Notes: generated by a model not told the origin, from the letters alone. Shown: positions 7,869 to 17,101, counted from the stretch's first letter. The stretch: DNA of 64,000 bases from Azospirillum canadense (GCF_025961225.1 NZ_JAOQNG010000001.1:1972501-2036500), one strand, 5' to 3'. Made by a program: numbers and translations.

Positions 7869-8894
7869 GTGCGTGGCGTGAGTGGACTGAAGATCGGCCT
7901 TGCGCTCGGCAGCGGGGCAGCCCGCGGCTGGGCGCACATCGGCGTCCTGCGCGCGCTGGAGGAGATCGGGGTCGCGCCGGACGTGATCTGCGGCACCTCC
8001 ATCGGGGCCGTGGTCGGGGCGGCCTACCTGACGGAGCAGCTCGATGATTTGCAGAGCTGGGCGCAGAACATGGGCTGGCTCGGCATGCTGGGCATCATCG
8101 ACCTCACCTTCCGCCGCGGTGGGCTGGTGGCGGCGGAGCGTGCCTTCGACCGGTTCCGCAACCACCGCACCGAGGTTGCCATCGACCAGCTCGACCGGCC
8201 CTTCGCCGCCGTCGCCACCGACCTCAGCACCGGCCGGGAAATCTGGCTGCGCGAGGGGCCGCTGCTCAGCGCCGTGCAGGCCTCCGCCGCGATGCCCGGC
8301 CTGTTCCCGGCGGTGCGGCGGGACGATCATTGGCTGGTCGACGGCGCCCTGGTCAACCCGGTGCCGGTGTCGCTGTGCCGCGCGCTCGGCGCCGACGTGG
8401 TGATCGCGGTCAACCTGAACAGCGAGCTTTCGCCGCTCGCCCGCCCCGCCCTGCGCGGCGCCCCGGCGGCGGCCCGCGCCCATGCCGCGGCGGCGCCGGC
8501 CCCGGCGCCAATTGTCGTGCCGGAGGCCGCCGTGCCGGCGGGGGACGCCACCTCGCCCGCCTTCACCAGCTTCACCTCGCAGATCGCCTCCTGGCTCGGC
8601 CGCCGCCCGGCGCCGCGGACGCGCTTTCTCGCCAACCAGCTGGACCACACCGCGGCGCCGGTCCCCAACGTGATGCCCAATGTGATGGATGTGATGGCCG
8701 GCTCCATCGACATCATGCAAGACCGCATCACGCGCTCCCGCTTGGCCGGCGAACCGCCGGACGTGCTGATCGCGCCCCGCCTCGCCCACATCGGCATCCT
8801 GGAGTTCGACCGCGCCGAGGAGGTGGTGGAAATCGGCTACGCAGCCGCGTCCATCCTCCGCCCCGCGCTGGAACTGGCGCTGCGGCGGGCGTAA
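7869..8894 (+). CDS. Patatin-like phospholipase (RssA/YlbK-like)
   Basis: A roughly 341-residue patatin-fold lipid acyl hydrolase. It carries the oxyanion-hole segment LALGSGAARGWAHIGVLRAL, the nucleophile elbow GTSIGAVVGA (catalytic Ser) and the catalytic Asp in VDGALVNPVPVSL, so the Ser-Asp dyad is intact. A Pro/Ala-rich insert lies near the middle of the second half. There is no signal peptide, so it is cytoplasmic or peripheral. Substrate unknown; the family acts on phospholipids or lysophospholipids. Starts are ambiguous: GTG 7869 has AGAGG nine bases upstream, while TTG 7845 and GTG 7878 are also in frame. It is monocistronic and followed by a large inverted repeat. Confidence 0.88.
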   Translation: MRGVSGLKIGLALGSGAARGWAHIGVLRALEEIGVAPDVICGTSIGAVVGAAYLTEQLDDLQSWAQNMGWLGMLGIIDLTFRRGGLVAAERAFDRFRNHRTEVAIDQLDRPFAAVATDLSTGREIWLREGPLLSAVQASAAMPGLFPAVRRDDHWLVDGALVNPVPVSLCRALGADVVIAVNLNSELSPLARPALRGAPAAARAHAAAAPAPAPIVVPEAAVPAGDATSPAFTSFTSQIASWLGRRPAPRTRFLANQLDHTAAPVPNVMPNVMDVMAGSIDIMQDRITRSRLAGEPPDVLIAPRLAHIGILEFDRAEEVVEIGYAAASILRPALELALRRA

Positions 8895-8914
8895 GTCGTG
8901 GAGTCGGCGGACAA

Positions 8915-9067
8915 GGATTCACACGGATTTCGCGGATTTGAACACGGATTTCACGGATGATCTTTGAAACTTGACCACGCGCGCACCGATCAACTCAGCA
9001 ACGCTTCACAAGCATCAAAAAAAATCCGTGAAATCCGTGTTCAAATCCGCGCAATCCGTGTGAAGCC
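8915..9067. repeat. Long imperfect inverted repeat of 44-bp arms built from 'acggattt' units
   Basis: The left arm 8915-8958 and right arm 9024-9067 are reverse complements over 44 bases with about three mismatches, separated by a 65-base spacer. Each arm is itself made of short direct repeats of ACGGATTT/CGGATTT. It lies between the ends of two convergent genes, so it may work as a bidirectional transcription block. The composition is more AT-rich than the flanks. Confidence 0.85.
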
Positions 9068-9087
9068 TTATCCCCCCAACACTGCAC

Positions 9088-10035
9088 TCACCGCGGAGCC
9101 ACCGGCCACATCCAGGTCAGCTCGTGCTTATTGTGCGACAGGTGCAGCACCCGCCCGCCGGGGATCGCGGCGAAAGCGCGCGCGGTCTCGTGGTCGGTTT
9201 CCGCCTGAAACTTCAGCGTGCAGACGAAGCGCTTGGCGAGCCCGCTGTCCATCCACTGCTGGACCAGCCGCAGCAGCCGCGTCGGGTAGCAGATGACGTC
9301 GCAGCACAGCCAGTCCACCGGGCCTACGTCCTGCGGCTTCAGGCCGAAGGCGCTCTCCTGGCGGAACTCCACGCGCGGAAGCGCGGCGATGCCCGGGTCG
9401 AGCGGTGCCTTGTCCACGCTGACCACGCTGGCGCCCAGTTCGTGCAGCACCCAGGTCCAGCCGCCGGGACAGGCGCCCAGGTCGATGCAGCGGTCGCCGG
9501 GGCCCGGCTGTTCCCCGAACAGGGTCAGCGCTTCCCACAGCTTCAGGTAGGCGCGGTTCGGCGGCGCCGTCCGGTTTTCAACGAAGGCGACCTCGCCATG
9601 GCGGTACGGGCTGGAGCAGCGCGCCGCCGCGACGATGGTGTTTTCGTCCAGCAGCGTCCAGGACCCGAGCGGCGCCGTCGGAAGCGCGGAGGGGAATACG
9701 ACGGGCTTCGCCGAGACGTGCGGCAGGTTTTCCTGGATCAGGTTGGCCCGGCGGTGGTGGCGCAGCGACCAGAGCGCCCAATTCCGCTGGATCCCGCGCA
9801 GCGCCCGCGCCCCGTCCTTGATCGAGGCGATCTCGATCTTTACCGGGTCGTACCAGATGTTCTGCGCCCAGGCGGCCGGCCGCGCCGGGCCGGGCGCGAA
9901 GACCAGCCGGTCCTCCACCGCCGACACGTCGCCCAATTCCGCCACGAGGTCCTGCACGAAGCCCTCGGGCGCCAGATAGATGGTCTGCCCCAAGGGCTCG
10001 TGCCCCGGAGTCGTGGATGCCGCTGCGTCAGTCAT
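9088..10035 (-). CDS. RlmM-like / FtsJ-domain RNA 2'-O-methyltransferase
   Basis: A 315-residue SAM-dependent methyltransferase. A N-terminal RNA-binding part (residues 1-about 175) precedes a FtsJ/RrmJ-type Rossmann domain with SAM motif IDLGACPGGWTWVL, the second motif VVSVDKAPLD, a CCDVICYP block carrying the catalytic Asp, and TLKF with the catalytic Lys. The layout matches RlmM, which 2'-O-methylates C2498 of 23S rRNA; the protein is about 50 residues shorter than E. coli RlmM. The target is therefore inferred. The ATG at 10035 is the only reasonable start. It diverges from the bfd promoter region. Confidence 0.82.
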   Translation of the reverse strand: MTDAAASTTPGHEPLGQTIYLAPEGFVQDLVAELGDVSAVEDRLVFAPGPARPAAWAQNIWYDPVKIEIASIKDGARALRGIQRNWALWSLRHHRRANLIQENLPHVSAKPVVFPSALPTAPLGSWTLLDENTIVAAARCSSPYRHGEVAFVENRTAPPNRAYLKLWEALTLFGEQPGPGDRCIDLGACPGGWTWVLHELGASVVSVDKAPLDPGIAALPRVEFRQESAFGLKPQDVGPVDWLCCDVICYPTRLLRLVQQWMDSGLAKRFVCTLKFQAETDHETARAFAAIPGGRVLHLSHNKHELTWMWPVAPR

Positions 10036-10178
10036 GCGCAGGGGCTACCGTTCCCGCGGCCGGAATGCAAGCGAAGTCCGCCACCCCTGCCCGGCATCCG
10101 CCCTGCATGCCCCTGTGGCACCCCTGCGACACCACGCCACACCCCGTGAGAATCGCTGGACCTGTGACCTGGATCATT

Positions 10179-10193
10179 TGACAATCATTCTCA
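10179..10193. promoter_or_regulatory. Fur box upstream of bfd
   Basis: TGACAATCATTCTCA differs by one base from the perfect palindrome TGAGAATCATTCTCA, the core of Fur sites. It lies 86 bases before the bfd start, where a promoter is expected. Iron-starvation induction of bfd is known in other bacteria, which supports the assignment. Confidence 0.7.
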
Positions 10194-10279
10194 GTCGCAC
10201 TACACCAATTAACGCGAACCAGCGCATCCCCGGCTCCCTCTTACGACAAAGCCGCGGATCCCAGCGATGACGAGGGCTC

Positions 10280-10525
10280 ATGTACGTCTGCATCTGCCAC
10301 GCGTTGAATGACAAGCAGGTCTCCAAGGCCCTCGACACCGGCGCGCACACGCCGGCTTCCATCTTCCGCCACCATGGCTGCCAAGTTCAGTGCGGCAAAT
10401 GCGTGCCGCTGATGCGGGAAATGGCCAACGATCACCGCAACCGCCAGTGCGGCGCGTGCGCCACCACCTGCACGCCGGAACCGGCAAACGCCGACGCCTA
10501 TCCGTACGGCGTCGCGGCGGAGTAA
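10280..10525 (+). CDS. bfd: Bacterioferritin-associated ferredoxin Bfd with Cys-rich tail
   Basis: An 81-residue [2Fe-2S] protein. Cys4, Cys6, Cys38 and Cys41 reproduce the cluster-ligand spacing of Bfd, which delivers electrons to bacterioferritin to release stored iron. Unusually, after the roughly 55-residue Bfd core the protein continues with CGACATTC (Cys57, Cys60, Cys64), which could hold another metal. A GAGG site precedes the ATG and a Fur box sits upstream. The bacterioferritin gene is in the same window but 37 kb away. Confidence 0.9.
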   Translation: MYVCICHALNDKQVSKALDTGAHTPASIFRHHGCQVQCGKCVPLMREMANDHRNRQCGACATTCTPEPANADAYPYGVAAE

Positions 10526-10926
10526 CCCGCGCGGTCATTCCATCACGGAGTCTTGCGCGCAGGCCGCCTTAACCTTCGGCTGCGACAACGCGCCCCTGTC
10601 CTATGCAAATGGTTTGGTTGACGAACCGTCCCGAATGCGGCAGAACCGCATCGCCAACCAAACACAACAAAAACTGAAATCCGGGCCGGACCCAACCGCC
10701 CGAAAACAGGGACGCTTGATGAAATAAGCAAACTTCGGGAACCGGGCACGTCTTGCGTTGTATATGCAGGACAACCCGGTCGGTTTTCTTTTTGGCAGCG
10801 CGGCGCACAACCTGTTGCAATGCACCATAATGGTCGCAAGCATTGGACAAAGCGCAGGTTCATTGGACGCTCGACACCCTGCTGCCGACCGATCGACACC
10901 GAAGAGATCCAAAGGGGGATCCATCC
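10526..10926. other. 400-bp intergenic region with a nested hairpin, no gene recognised
   Basis: Short frames on both strands have no ribosome site or family resemblance. A nested structure is visible: GTTTGGTTG (10612-10620) pairs with CAACCAAAC (10655-10663), enclosing a second stem ATGCGG/CCGCAT (10635-10640 with 10646-10651). It may be the bfd terminator region or a small structured RNA. Confidence 0.35.
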
Positions 10927-11247
10927 ATGAGCTGCCGTCAACGGCAAGCCCACGATACGTTGTGCCGCGATCTTCTCCTCCACGCCACGGACCGGCTCGA
11001 CCGTCTGCGCAGCCTGGTCGAGCGCTGGCCCCAGCCAGTCCGGGAGGGTATGGGCCGTGAAAACATGGAACGCTCGCTCGACGCCCTGCGGGGCCTTTTG
11101 AACCGCGTGACCGGCCGGATCGAGGCCGCGCACCTCGCGACCGATGACGCTTGGCCCTTCGCCCGCGCCATGGCCGACCAGGCGATCGAGGATCTGGTCG
11201 CCAGCCTCGACGCCGCCGAGGCCCGCCTCAAGCGCGCCGCCGCCTGA
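10927..11247 (+). CDS. Hypothetical small helical protein
   Basis: A 106-residue soluble protein of unknown function. It is predicted almost entirely helical with heptad-like spacing (LLLHATDRLDRLRSLVERW, ALRGLLNRVTGRIEA, AIEDLVASLDAAEARLKR), so a helical bundle or coiled coil is likely. GGGGGA sits about nine bases before the ATG at 10927; the frame extends upstream to 10843 without a better start. Coding-like GC3 and the ribosome site favour a real gene. A perfect hairpin follows the stop codon. Confidence 0.6.
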   Translation: MSCRQRQAHDTLCRDLLLHATDRLDRLRSLVERWPQPVREGMGRENMERSLDALRGLLNRVTGRIEAAHLATDDAWPFARAMADQAIEDLVASLDAAEARLKRAAA

Positions 11248-11264
11248 CCGCGGCGCGCGAGTAC

Positions 11265-11290
11265 CGGCAAGCCAATAAATTGGCTTGCCG
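11265..11290. terminator. Perfect 11-bp hairpin after the hypothetical gene
   Basis: CGGCAAGCCAA pairs with TTGGCTTGCCG around a TAAA loop. It is 18 bases after the stop codon and before the end of the convergent histidine kinase gene. No T-run follows on either strand, so it may act as an mRNA 3'-end stabiliser or a weak terminator. Confidence 0.5.
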
Positions 11291-11397
11291 TATTGCGTTC
11301 AATCGCCACGCAGGCTCTTCGCGCCATGAGGCGCGGCGCCCGGTCGGGCGCTTCGGCAAGCCAGGGCAGAGCACGCCCGGTCCCTGGTCCGCCGTGC

Positions 11398-13137
11398 TCA
11401 CTCCACCAGCGACATCCCGGCGGGGAGCGGTTCGACGGGCAGCGTGATGACCACCGTCGTGCCCTCCCCCGGCCGGCTGAGAACCTCCAGCCGGCCGCCG
11501 TGCGCCTCGACGAAGCGTTTGGCGAGCGGCAGCCCCAACCCGGTGCCCGACTGCGACTTCGTCATGTAATTGTTGATCTGGCGGAACGGCTGCATGGCGA
11601 TGCGGACTTCGTCCTCCGTCATGCCGATTCCGCTGTCGGAAATGAACAGAGTCACGGTGCCGTCGGCGTCGCGGCGCGCGCCGGTGAGGATGGTTCCGCC
11701 CTCGGGCGTGAACTTGATGGCGTTCGACAGTATGTTCAGCACCGACTGGCGCAGGCGCAGACTGTCGGCATCGACGACGAGATCCGGCGCGACCGCCCCC
11801 GCCTTCACCCGGATGCCCTTGCGCTCCGCCAGCGCCTCCACCAGTTCCAGGCATTCCATCACCAGCGTTGCCAACGACACCGGCTCCCGGTGCAGTTCGA
11901 GACGCCCGGATTCGATCTTCGCCATGTCCAGCACGTCGTTGACGAGCGTCAGCAGGTGCTGGCCGGAGGAATGGATGCTGGCGATGTACTCGCCATGCTT
12001 GGGCGGGCACGGTCCGAACAGCCCGCTCATCAACGCCTCGCTGAACCCGATAATGGCGTTCAGCGGTGTGCGCAGCTCGTGGCTCATGTTGGCCAGGAAC
12101 TCCGACTTGGCGCGGTTGGCCGCCTCGGCGTGGTCCTTCTCCGCCTCCAGGTGGCGGCGTTGTTCCACCAGCATGGCCTCGCGCGCCGCGCGGGCGTCGC
12201 TTTCGGCCTTCCGGCGGCGGCGGTAGTCGCGCGTCACCACGAGGCCGAGCACCAACGTGGCCATACAGGCGATGAGGCCGCCGGCGCTGATGGTCCAGCG
12301 GCTCTGCACCAGCTTCCCGCGCACCTGCGCCGCCGGCACACCCAGCGCCACCGCCCACCCCGTCTCGGCCGAGCGGTGGATGACTGAGTAGACGAGCTGC
12401 CCGTCCTTCGTGACCAGGGGATACAGCCCCTGCCGGTTGCGGGTCAGCATCTCCTCCAGCGACGGGGTCACGCGCTGGCCCACATACAGCTCCGCCTCGC
12501 GCGAACGCGCGGCGATGATCAGCGCCGGGTCGATCGCCGCCACCGTCCAGGAGGACGGCAGCCCCGCAGCGCGCACGACGGCGTCCAGGCTCTCCAGCCC
12601 GACCGCCAGCGAGAAGACGTGACGGATGGCGCCCATTTCCGGAATCGGGGAGCGGATGATCAGCGCCGGCCGGCCCGGCGGGCCGCCGGGAGGCAGGACG
12701 CCGCCGACCACCGTCCGCCGGGTCTCCACGACGAGGCGCGTCACCACGTCCAGCCGCGGCGGCGGCAGATCCATTCCCAGCGGGAATTGCGTGTGGAACA
12801 GGAAGGTCAGCGTGTTCGCATCGATCAGCCCGGCGGCCAGCCAGCCCGGCTGGTTCTGCACCGCCTCGATCGCCTGCGCCTGCAGCATGGGAAGGTCGTC
12901 GACCGAGCTGCGCCCGATTGCCGCCAGCAGTTCAAGCGGACGGGCCTGGCTCACCAGCTCGCGGTCGATGGCCAGCGAGAGCGAGCGGGCGTGACCGCGC
13001 AACTCCGTCTCAAGCTCCTCCTGCTGCTTGTGGTCGAGGATCCACACCACGACCACCAGGAACAGCAGGAGCGGGGTGATGGTGGCGAGCCCCAGCCCCA
13101 ATGTCGAAGACGGCAGTCGCAACGGTGTCTCCGGCAA
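11398..13137 (-). CDS. Membrane sensor histidine kinase
   Basis: A roughly 579-residue kinase. Two transmembrane spans (near residues 14-34 and about 285-303) flank a periplasmic double-Cache-like sensor of about 250 residues. A short coiled coil then leads to the HisKA domain [21 protein letters not shown] with the phospho-accepting His, and the ATPase domain with [22 protein letters not shown] and [12 protein letters not shown]. All catalytic boxes are present, and the core resembles the PleC/DivJ type. The start is unclear: TTG 13137 is the outermost and no ATG lies near the first span. It is 101 bases downstream of dctR on the same strand and may be co-transcribed with dctS-dctR. Confidence 0.85.
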   Translation of the reverse strand: MPETPLRLPSSTLGLGLATITPLLLFLVVVVWILDHKQQEELETELRGHARSLSLAIDRELVSQARPLELLAAIGRSSVDDLPMLQAQAIEAVQNQPGWLAAGLIDANTLTFLFHTQFPLGMDLPPPRLDVVTRLVVETRRTVVGGVLPPGGPPGRPALIIRSPIPEMGAIRHVFSLAVGLESLDAVVRAAGLPSSWTVAAIDPALIIAARSREAELYVGQRVTPSLEEMLTRNRQGLYPLVTKDGQLVYSVIHRSAETGWAVALGVPAAQVRGKLVQSRWTISAGGLIACMATLVLGLVVTRDYRRRRKAESDARAAREAMLVEQRRHLEAEKDHAEAANRAKSEFLANMSHELRTPLNAIIGFSEALMSGLFGPCPPKHGEYIASIHSSGQHLLTLVNDVLDMAKIESGRLELHREPVSLATLVMECLELVEALAERKGIRVKAGAVAPDLVVDADSLRLRQSVLNILSNAIKFTPEGGTILTGARRDADGTVTLFISDSGIGMTEDEVRIAMQPFRQINNYMTKSQSGTGLGLPLAKRFVEAHGGRLEVLSRPGEGTTVVITLPVEPLPAGMSLVE

Positions 13138-13238
13138 GGTCGCGGCAAGATCGCAGATGGCCCCGTCCGCGGGCCTCCGTCTTCATTCGTCCGCTCGGCG
13201 GCGGTCCCTGTCAAGCCGGACGCTTGGCCAAGGCGCAC

Positions 13239-13841
13239 TCACCCCACCACGGCGAGGAGGCGGGCCAGTTCCACCGCCGTCTTGACTCCCATCTTCTCGA
13301 AGACATGGGCGCGGTGGACCTCCACCGTGCGCATGCTGATCCCCAGATCATCGGCGATGACCTTGTTCAGCTTCCCGGCGATGACGAGGTCCATCACCTG
13401 CCGCTCGCGCTGGGTCAGCGAGGCGAGCCGGGCGGCGACCCCCGCCTGCCCGGCCTCGCGTTCCCGCTGGTCGGCGTCGAAGGCCAGCGCCTCAATGACC
13501 CGGTCAACCAAATCGTTGTCGTTGAACGGCTTCTCCACGAAGTCGCGGGCGCCCTTCTTCAGCGCCGACACCGCCTTCGGCACGTCGCCGTGGCCGGTCA
13601 GGAACAGCACGGGCATGCGGCAGCCGAGGTCGCGCAGACGGTCGAACAGCTCCAGCCCGCTCATCCCGTCCATGCGGATGTCCAGCAGCAGGCAGCCGGC
13701 GAGGTCGGGCGCGTAGTCCGCCAGGAAGGCCTCGGCCGACGGCCAGACGGCGGCCGGCACGTTGCGCGACTGGAAAAGCCAGCCCAGCGCGTCGCGGATC
13801 GCCTCGTCGTCGTCGACGATGTGCAGCTTCGGCTCGCTCAT
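13239..13841 (-). CDS. dctR: FixJ/DctR-type response regulator for C4-dicarboxylate transport
   Basis: A 200-residue two-domain regulator. The receiver has the acidic pocket VDDDE, phospho-Asp54 in LLLDIRMDG and the Lys in FVEKPF; the C-terminal LuxR-type HTH reads LTQRERQVMDLVIAG and GISMRTVEVHRAHVFEKMGV. This is the FixJ architecture used by Rhodobacter DctR, and the adjacent dctS and divergent dctPQM fit exactly. The ATG at 13841 has GGGGAGC nine bases upstream and overlaps the dctS stop codon as ATGA, indicating translational coupling. It should activate dctP when DctS senses C4-dicarboxylates. Confidence 0.92.
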   Translation of the reverse strand: MSEPKLHIVDDDEAIRDALGWLFQSRNVPAAVWPSAEAFLADYAPDLAGCLLLDIRMDGMSGLELFDRLRDLGCRMPVLFLTGHGDVPKAVSALKKGARDFVEKPFNDNDLVDRVIEALAFDADQREREAGQAGVAARLASLTQRERQVMDLVIAGKLNKVIADDLGISMRTVEVHRAHVFEKMGVKTAVELARLLAVVG

Positions 13842-15883
13842 GATCCAACAGCTCCCCTGGCGTTTCCATCGGCCGGCAGGGAGAAGACGAAAGCGGTGCC
13901 GCCGGCCCCAGCGTCCTGGGCGGCTTCCTCGGGGGCGGGCTCGAACCACAGGCGGCCCTGGTGGTGCTCGATGATGGACCGGCAGATGTTCAGGCCCATG
14001 CCCATGCCCTCGGTCTTGGTGGTGAAGAACGGCGAGAACAGTTTTTCCGCATTTTCCGGCGAAATTCCACAACCGCGGTCGCGAATGCGGGTGATCACCG
14101 CGCCGTCCCCAGCGTGAACGGACATCGAAAGCACCCGCTCCTCCGGCCGGCTGCCCGCCATGGCCTCGATCCCGTTGCGCATCAGGTTGGTCACCACCTG
14201 CTGCAACAGGATGCGGTCGCCGGCCACCGCGGGAATGGCGCCATCCGATTCCAGCACCAGCCGGACGCCCAGCTGCCGGGCGTCGGCCTCCATCAAGGCC
14301 ACGCAGTCCTCCACCACGCCGACCAGGGAGCAGGGCGCCACGTTGGGCTCGCTCTTGCGCACGAAGTCGTGGATGCGGCGGATGATCTGCCCGGCGCGCC
14401 GGGCCTGGGCCGACAGCTTGTCGAGCGCCGTCGCCAGCTCATCCGGCTGGATGCTGCCGGCGCGCAGCCGGTTCAGGCAGCCCGTGCAGTAGCTGGCGAT
14501 GGCCGACAGCGGCTGGTTCAACTCGTGCGCCAGGGTGGAGGCCATTTCGCCCATGGTGATCAGGCGGGCGGTGTGCTGCAACCGCTCCTGCTGGCGGCGG
14601 GCCAGTTCCTCCGCGCGCTTGCGCTCGGTGATGTCCAGCACCGACCCCATCCAGCCCGTGTGCCGCCCCCGGGCGTCGATCAGCGGCGCCTCGTAGATCA
14701 GCGCGTCGAACCGTTCCCCGTTTGACCGCCGGAATTGCAGTTCGAACCCGTTGGGTGGGGCGTTGCCGGCCAGCACGGCGCGGAACACCTCCTCCGTGTG
14801 TTCCCGGTCCTCCGGCAGCCAGTAAGGCATGACCGGGCCGCTGCCGACCAGTTCCTCCGCCGACCAGCCGACCATGCGGCAGAAGGCCGGGTTCACGTAG
14901 ATGATCCGCCCCTCCAGGTCGCGGGCGCGCATGCCGACCGTCAGGCTGTCCTCCATGGCCTTGCGGAAGGCGTGTTCGGCACGCAGCGCCTCCTCGGCCC
15001 GGATGCGCCGGTCGATGTGGCGCCGCACCGCCCACAGGCTCCACAACGCCGAGGCGGTCAAGGCGAAGATCGCCGCCACCAGGATGTTGCGCCCGACGTT
15101 GCCGCCGGTCTGGTGCAGGGTGGCGACCAGCATCAGCCCATGGCCCGGCGGGTCAAAGGCGACGGTGTGGCTGCGCCGCGGCTCGGGCACGTCGATGCGC
15201 GACTTGGCGCCGAGCACCGCGCCGTAGGGGTCCACCACCTCCAGCTGGTAGCGCTGGGCGAACCACCACGGGACATGGTGGGTCAGCATGGCGTCGATGG
15301 ACAGCACGCCGGCCAGCGCGCCAGCGAACTCCTGCCCCTTGAACACCGGGATCACGATCTCGAAGGCGCTGTCCGTGCCTTCCAGCCGGTAGGGCGCTGA
15401 ATAGGCGCGCCGGCCGGATGACTGGGCGATCAGGAAGGCGTCGGCGCGCGGGCTGGGGCCGAAGGCGTCGTCCTGGCTGGGGTCGTCCTCGACCGGCGGT
15501 TCCGACAGCAGCGGCCGCCCCTGCGCGTCCAGCCGGACCACCCGCTGGATCGCCGGGTTGGTCGACACGACATAGCGGACCATGGCGGCGAAGCGGGCGG
15601 AATCGCTGTCCTCGCGCCCCAGCGTCTCGGCAAGCTGCTCAAGCTTGTCCTCGTCGGACGTCAGCTGGAAATGGAGGTTCTGCTCCACCCACAGGATGTC
15701 CTTGATGAGGGTGAGAGTTTCCTCCTCCCGCTCGCTCCGGTGCAGCAGCCAGAGGAAGACGCCGAGCAGCAGGACGACCAGCACCATGGCGACGACCGGC
15801 ATGGCCTGCACCGGGCCGCGGTGGCCGAGGCCGGCACCGGAAAAGAATTTGCTGCCGGCGGTTCCGTGAATGCTCACGCTCAT
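13838..15883 (-). CDS. dctS: DctS-type PAS sensor histidine kinase
   Basis: A 681-residue membrane kinase. The first transmembrane span is near residues 28-46, followed by a periplasmic Cache-type sensor to about residue 270 and a second span near 277-293. Next come a PAS domain (VGMRARDLEGRIIYVNPAFC to SVLDITERKRAEE), a HisKA-like segment with AHELNQPLSAIASY, and the ATPase domain with VVTNLMRNGIEAM, RDRGCGIS and GMGMGLNICRSIIEHH. This is the DctS layout of Rhodobacter capsulatus, which senses malate or succinate. It is coupled to dctR by a 4-base overlap and diverges from dctP. No strong ribosome site precedes ATG 15883. Confidence 0.9.
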   Translation of the reverse strand: MSVSIHGTAGSKFFSGAGLGHRGPVQAMPVVAMVLVVLLLGVFLWLLHRSEREEETLTLIKDILWVEQNLHFQLTSDEDKLEQLAETLGREDSDSARFAAMVRYVVSTNPAIQRVVRLDAQGRPLLSEPPVEDDPSQDDAFGPSPRADAFLIAQSSGRRAYSAPYRLEGTDSAFEIVIPVFKGQEFAGALAGVLSIDAMLTHHVPWWFAQRYQLEVVDPYGAVLGAKSRIDVPEPRRSHTVAFDPPGHGLMLVATLHQTGGNVGRNILVAAIFALTASALWSLWAVRRHIDRRIRAEEALRAEHAFRKAMEDSLTVGMRARDLEGRIIYVNPAFCRMVGWSAEELVGSGPVMPYWLPEDREHTEEVFRAVLAGNAPPNGFELQFRRSNGERFDALIYEAPLIDARGRHTGWMGSVLDITERKRAEELARRQQERLQHTARLITMGEMASTLAHELNQPLSAIASYCTGCLNRLRAGSIQPDELATALDKLSAQARRAGQIIRRIHDFVRKSEPNVAPCSLVGVVEDCVALMEADARQLGVRLVLESDGAIPAVAGDRILLQQVVTNLMRNGIEAMAGSRPEERVLSMSVHAGDGAVITRIRDRGCGISPENAEKLFSPFFTTKTEGMGMGLNICRSIIEHHQGRLWFEPAPEEAAQDAGAGGTAFVFSLPADGNARGAVGS

Positions 15884-16049
15884 GGTCTGGGGACGCTGCG
15901 ATGCGGTTCCAAAGGGTCATCCTTCCGGATACGGATTTCCACAATAGCGGCCCGGCCCGAAATTATCGAACAATGAACTCCGCTAAAAACATCGACAATC
16001 CGCGGCCTCAACGATGGCCGCCCAACAAGATCAGTGGAGGACGTCCCCT

Positions 16050-17078
16050 ATGAACCTCGTGAAGCTGCTGAGCGCCGCCGCGGCGGTCGGCTGTCTGATG
16101 GCCTCTCCGGTCGCCCTGTCGGGCAAGGCCTACGCCCAGGACCAGATCGTCATCAAGTTCAGCCACGTCGTCGCCCCCGACACCCCCAAGGGCAAGGGTG
16201 CGGAGAAGTTCAAGGAACTGGCGGAGCAGCGCACCGGCGGCAAGGTCAAGGTCGAGGTCTATCCGAACAGCCAGCTCTACAAGGACAAGGAGGAGCTTGA
16301 AGCCCTTCAGCTCGGCGCCGTCCAGATGCTGGCGCCGTCGCTGGCCAAATTCGGCCCGCTGGGCGCCAAGGAGTTCGAGGTCTTCGACCTGCCCTACATC
16401 TTCCCGAACAAGGCGGTGCTGCGCCGCGTGACCGAGGGCCCGATCGGCAAGCAGCTGTTCCAGAAGCTGGAGAGCAAGGGCATCATCGGCCTCGCCTACT
16501 GGGACAACGGCTTCAAGATCATGAGCGCCAACAAGCCGCTCATCAAGCCGGAGGACATGAAGGGCCAGAAGATGCGCATCCAGTCCTCCAAGGTGCTGGA
16601 CGCCCAGATGCGCGCGCTGGGTTCCCTGCCGCAGGTGATGGCCTTCTCCGAGGTGTACCAGGCGCTGCAGACCGGCGTCGTCGATGGCACGGAAAACCCG
16701 CCGTCGAACATGTACACCCAGAAGATGCACGAGGTGCAGAAGCACGCCACGCTGACCGACCACGGCTATCTCGGCTACGCGGTCATCGTGAACAAGAAGT
16801 TCTGGGACGGCCTGCCGGCCGACGTCCGCACGACGCTTGAGGGCGCCATGAAGGACGCGACCACCTTCGCCAACGACATCGCCCAGGCCGAGAACGACAA
16901 CGCGATGACCGCGATGAAGGCGTCCGGCAAGACGGAGTTCCACGAGCAGACCAAGGAAGAGCGCGCGGCCTGGGTGAAGGCCCTGCTGCCGGTCCACAAG
17001 GACGCCGAATCGCGCGTCGGCAAGGATCTGATCCAGCAGATCTACAAGGAAGCCGAAGCCGCCGGCTTCAAGATGTAA
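16050..17078 (+). CDS. dctP: TRAP transporter C4-dicarboxylate-binding protein DctP
   Basis: A 342-residue periplasmic solute receptor. A 30-residue signal peptide ends at AYA-QD, and the mature protein begins IVIKFSHVVAPDTPKGKG. Conserved family segments include MRIQSSKVLDAQMRALG, the region that carries the carboxylate-binding Arg, and YQALQTGVVDGTENP. It delivers malate, succinate or fumarate to the DctQM permease for Na+-driven uptake. GGAGGACGTCCCCT precedes the ATG at 16050. It is first in dctP-dctQ-dctM, under probable DctSR control, and is separated from dctQ by a dispersed hairpin repeat. Confidence 0.95.
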   Translation: MNLVKLLSAAAAVGCLMASPVALSGKAYAQDQIVIKFSHVVAPDTPKGKGAEKFKELAEQRTGGKVKVEVYPNSQLYKDKEELEALQLGAVQMLAPSLAKFGPLGAKEFEVFDLPYIFPNKAVLRRVTEGPIGKQLFQKLESKGIIGLAYWDNGFKIMSANKPLIKPEDMKGQKMRIQSSKVLDAQMRALGSLPQVMAFSEVYQALQTGVVDGTENPPSNMYTQKMHEVQKHATLTDHGYLGYAVIVNKKFWDGLPADVRTTLEGAMKDATTFANDIAQAENDNAMTAMKASGKTEFHEQTKEERAAWVKALLPVHKDAESRVGKDLIQQIYKEAEAAGFKM

Positions 17079-17101
17079 GCTTCGCAAGGCACTGCATTTT
17101 A

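Noticed and set aside
10569..10850. A 93-codon minus-strand frame in the gap after bfd
   Set aside because: No ribosome site, no recognisable segment, and two competing frames overlap it; treated as non-coding.
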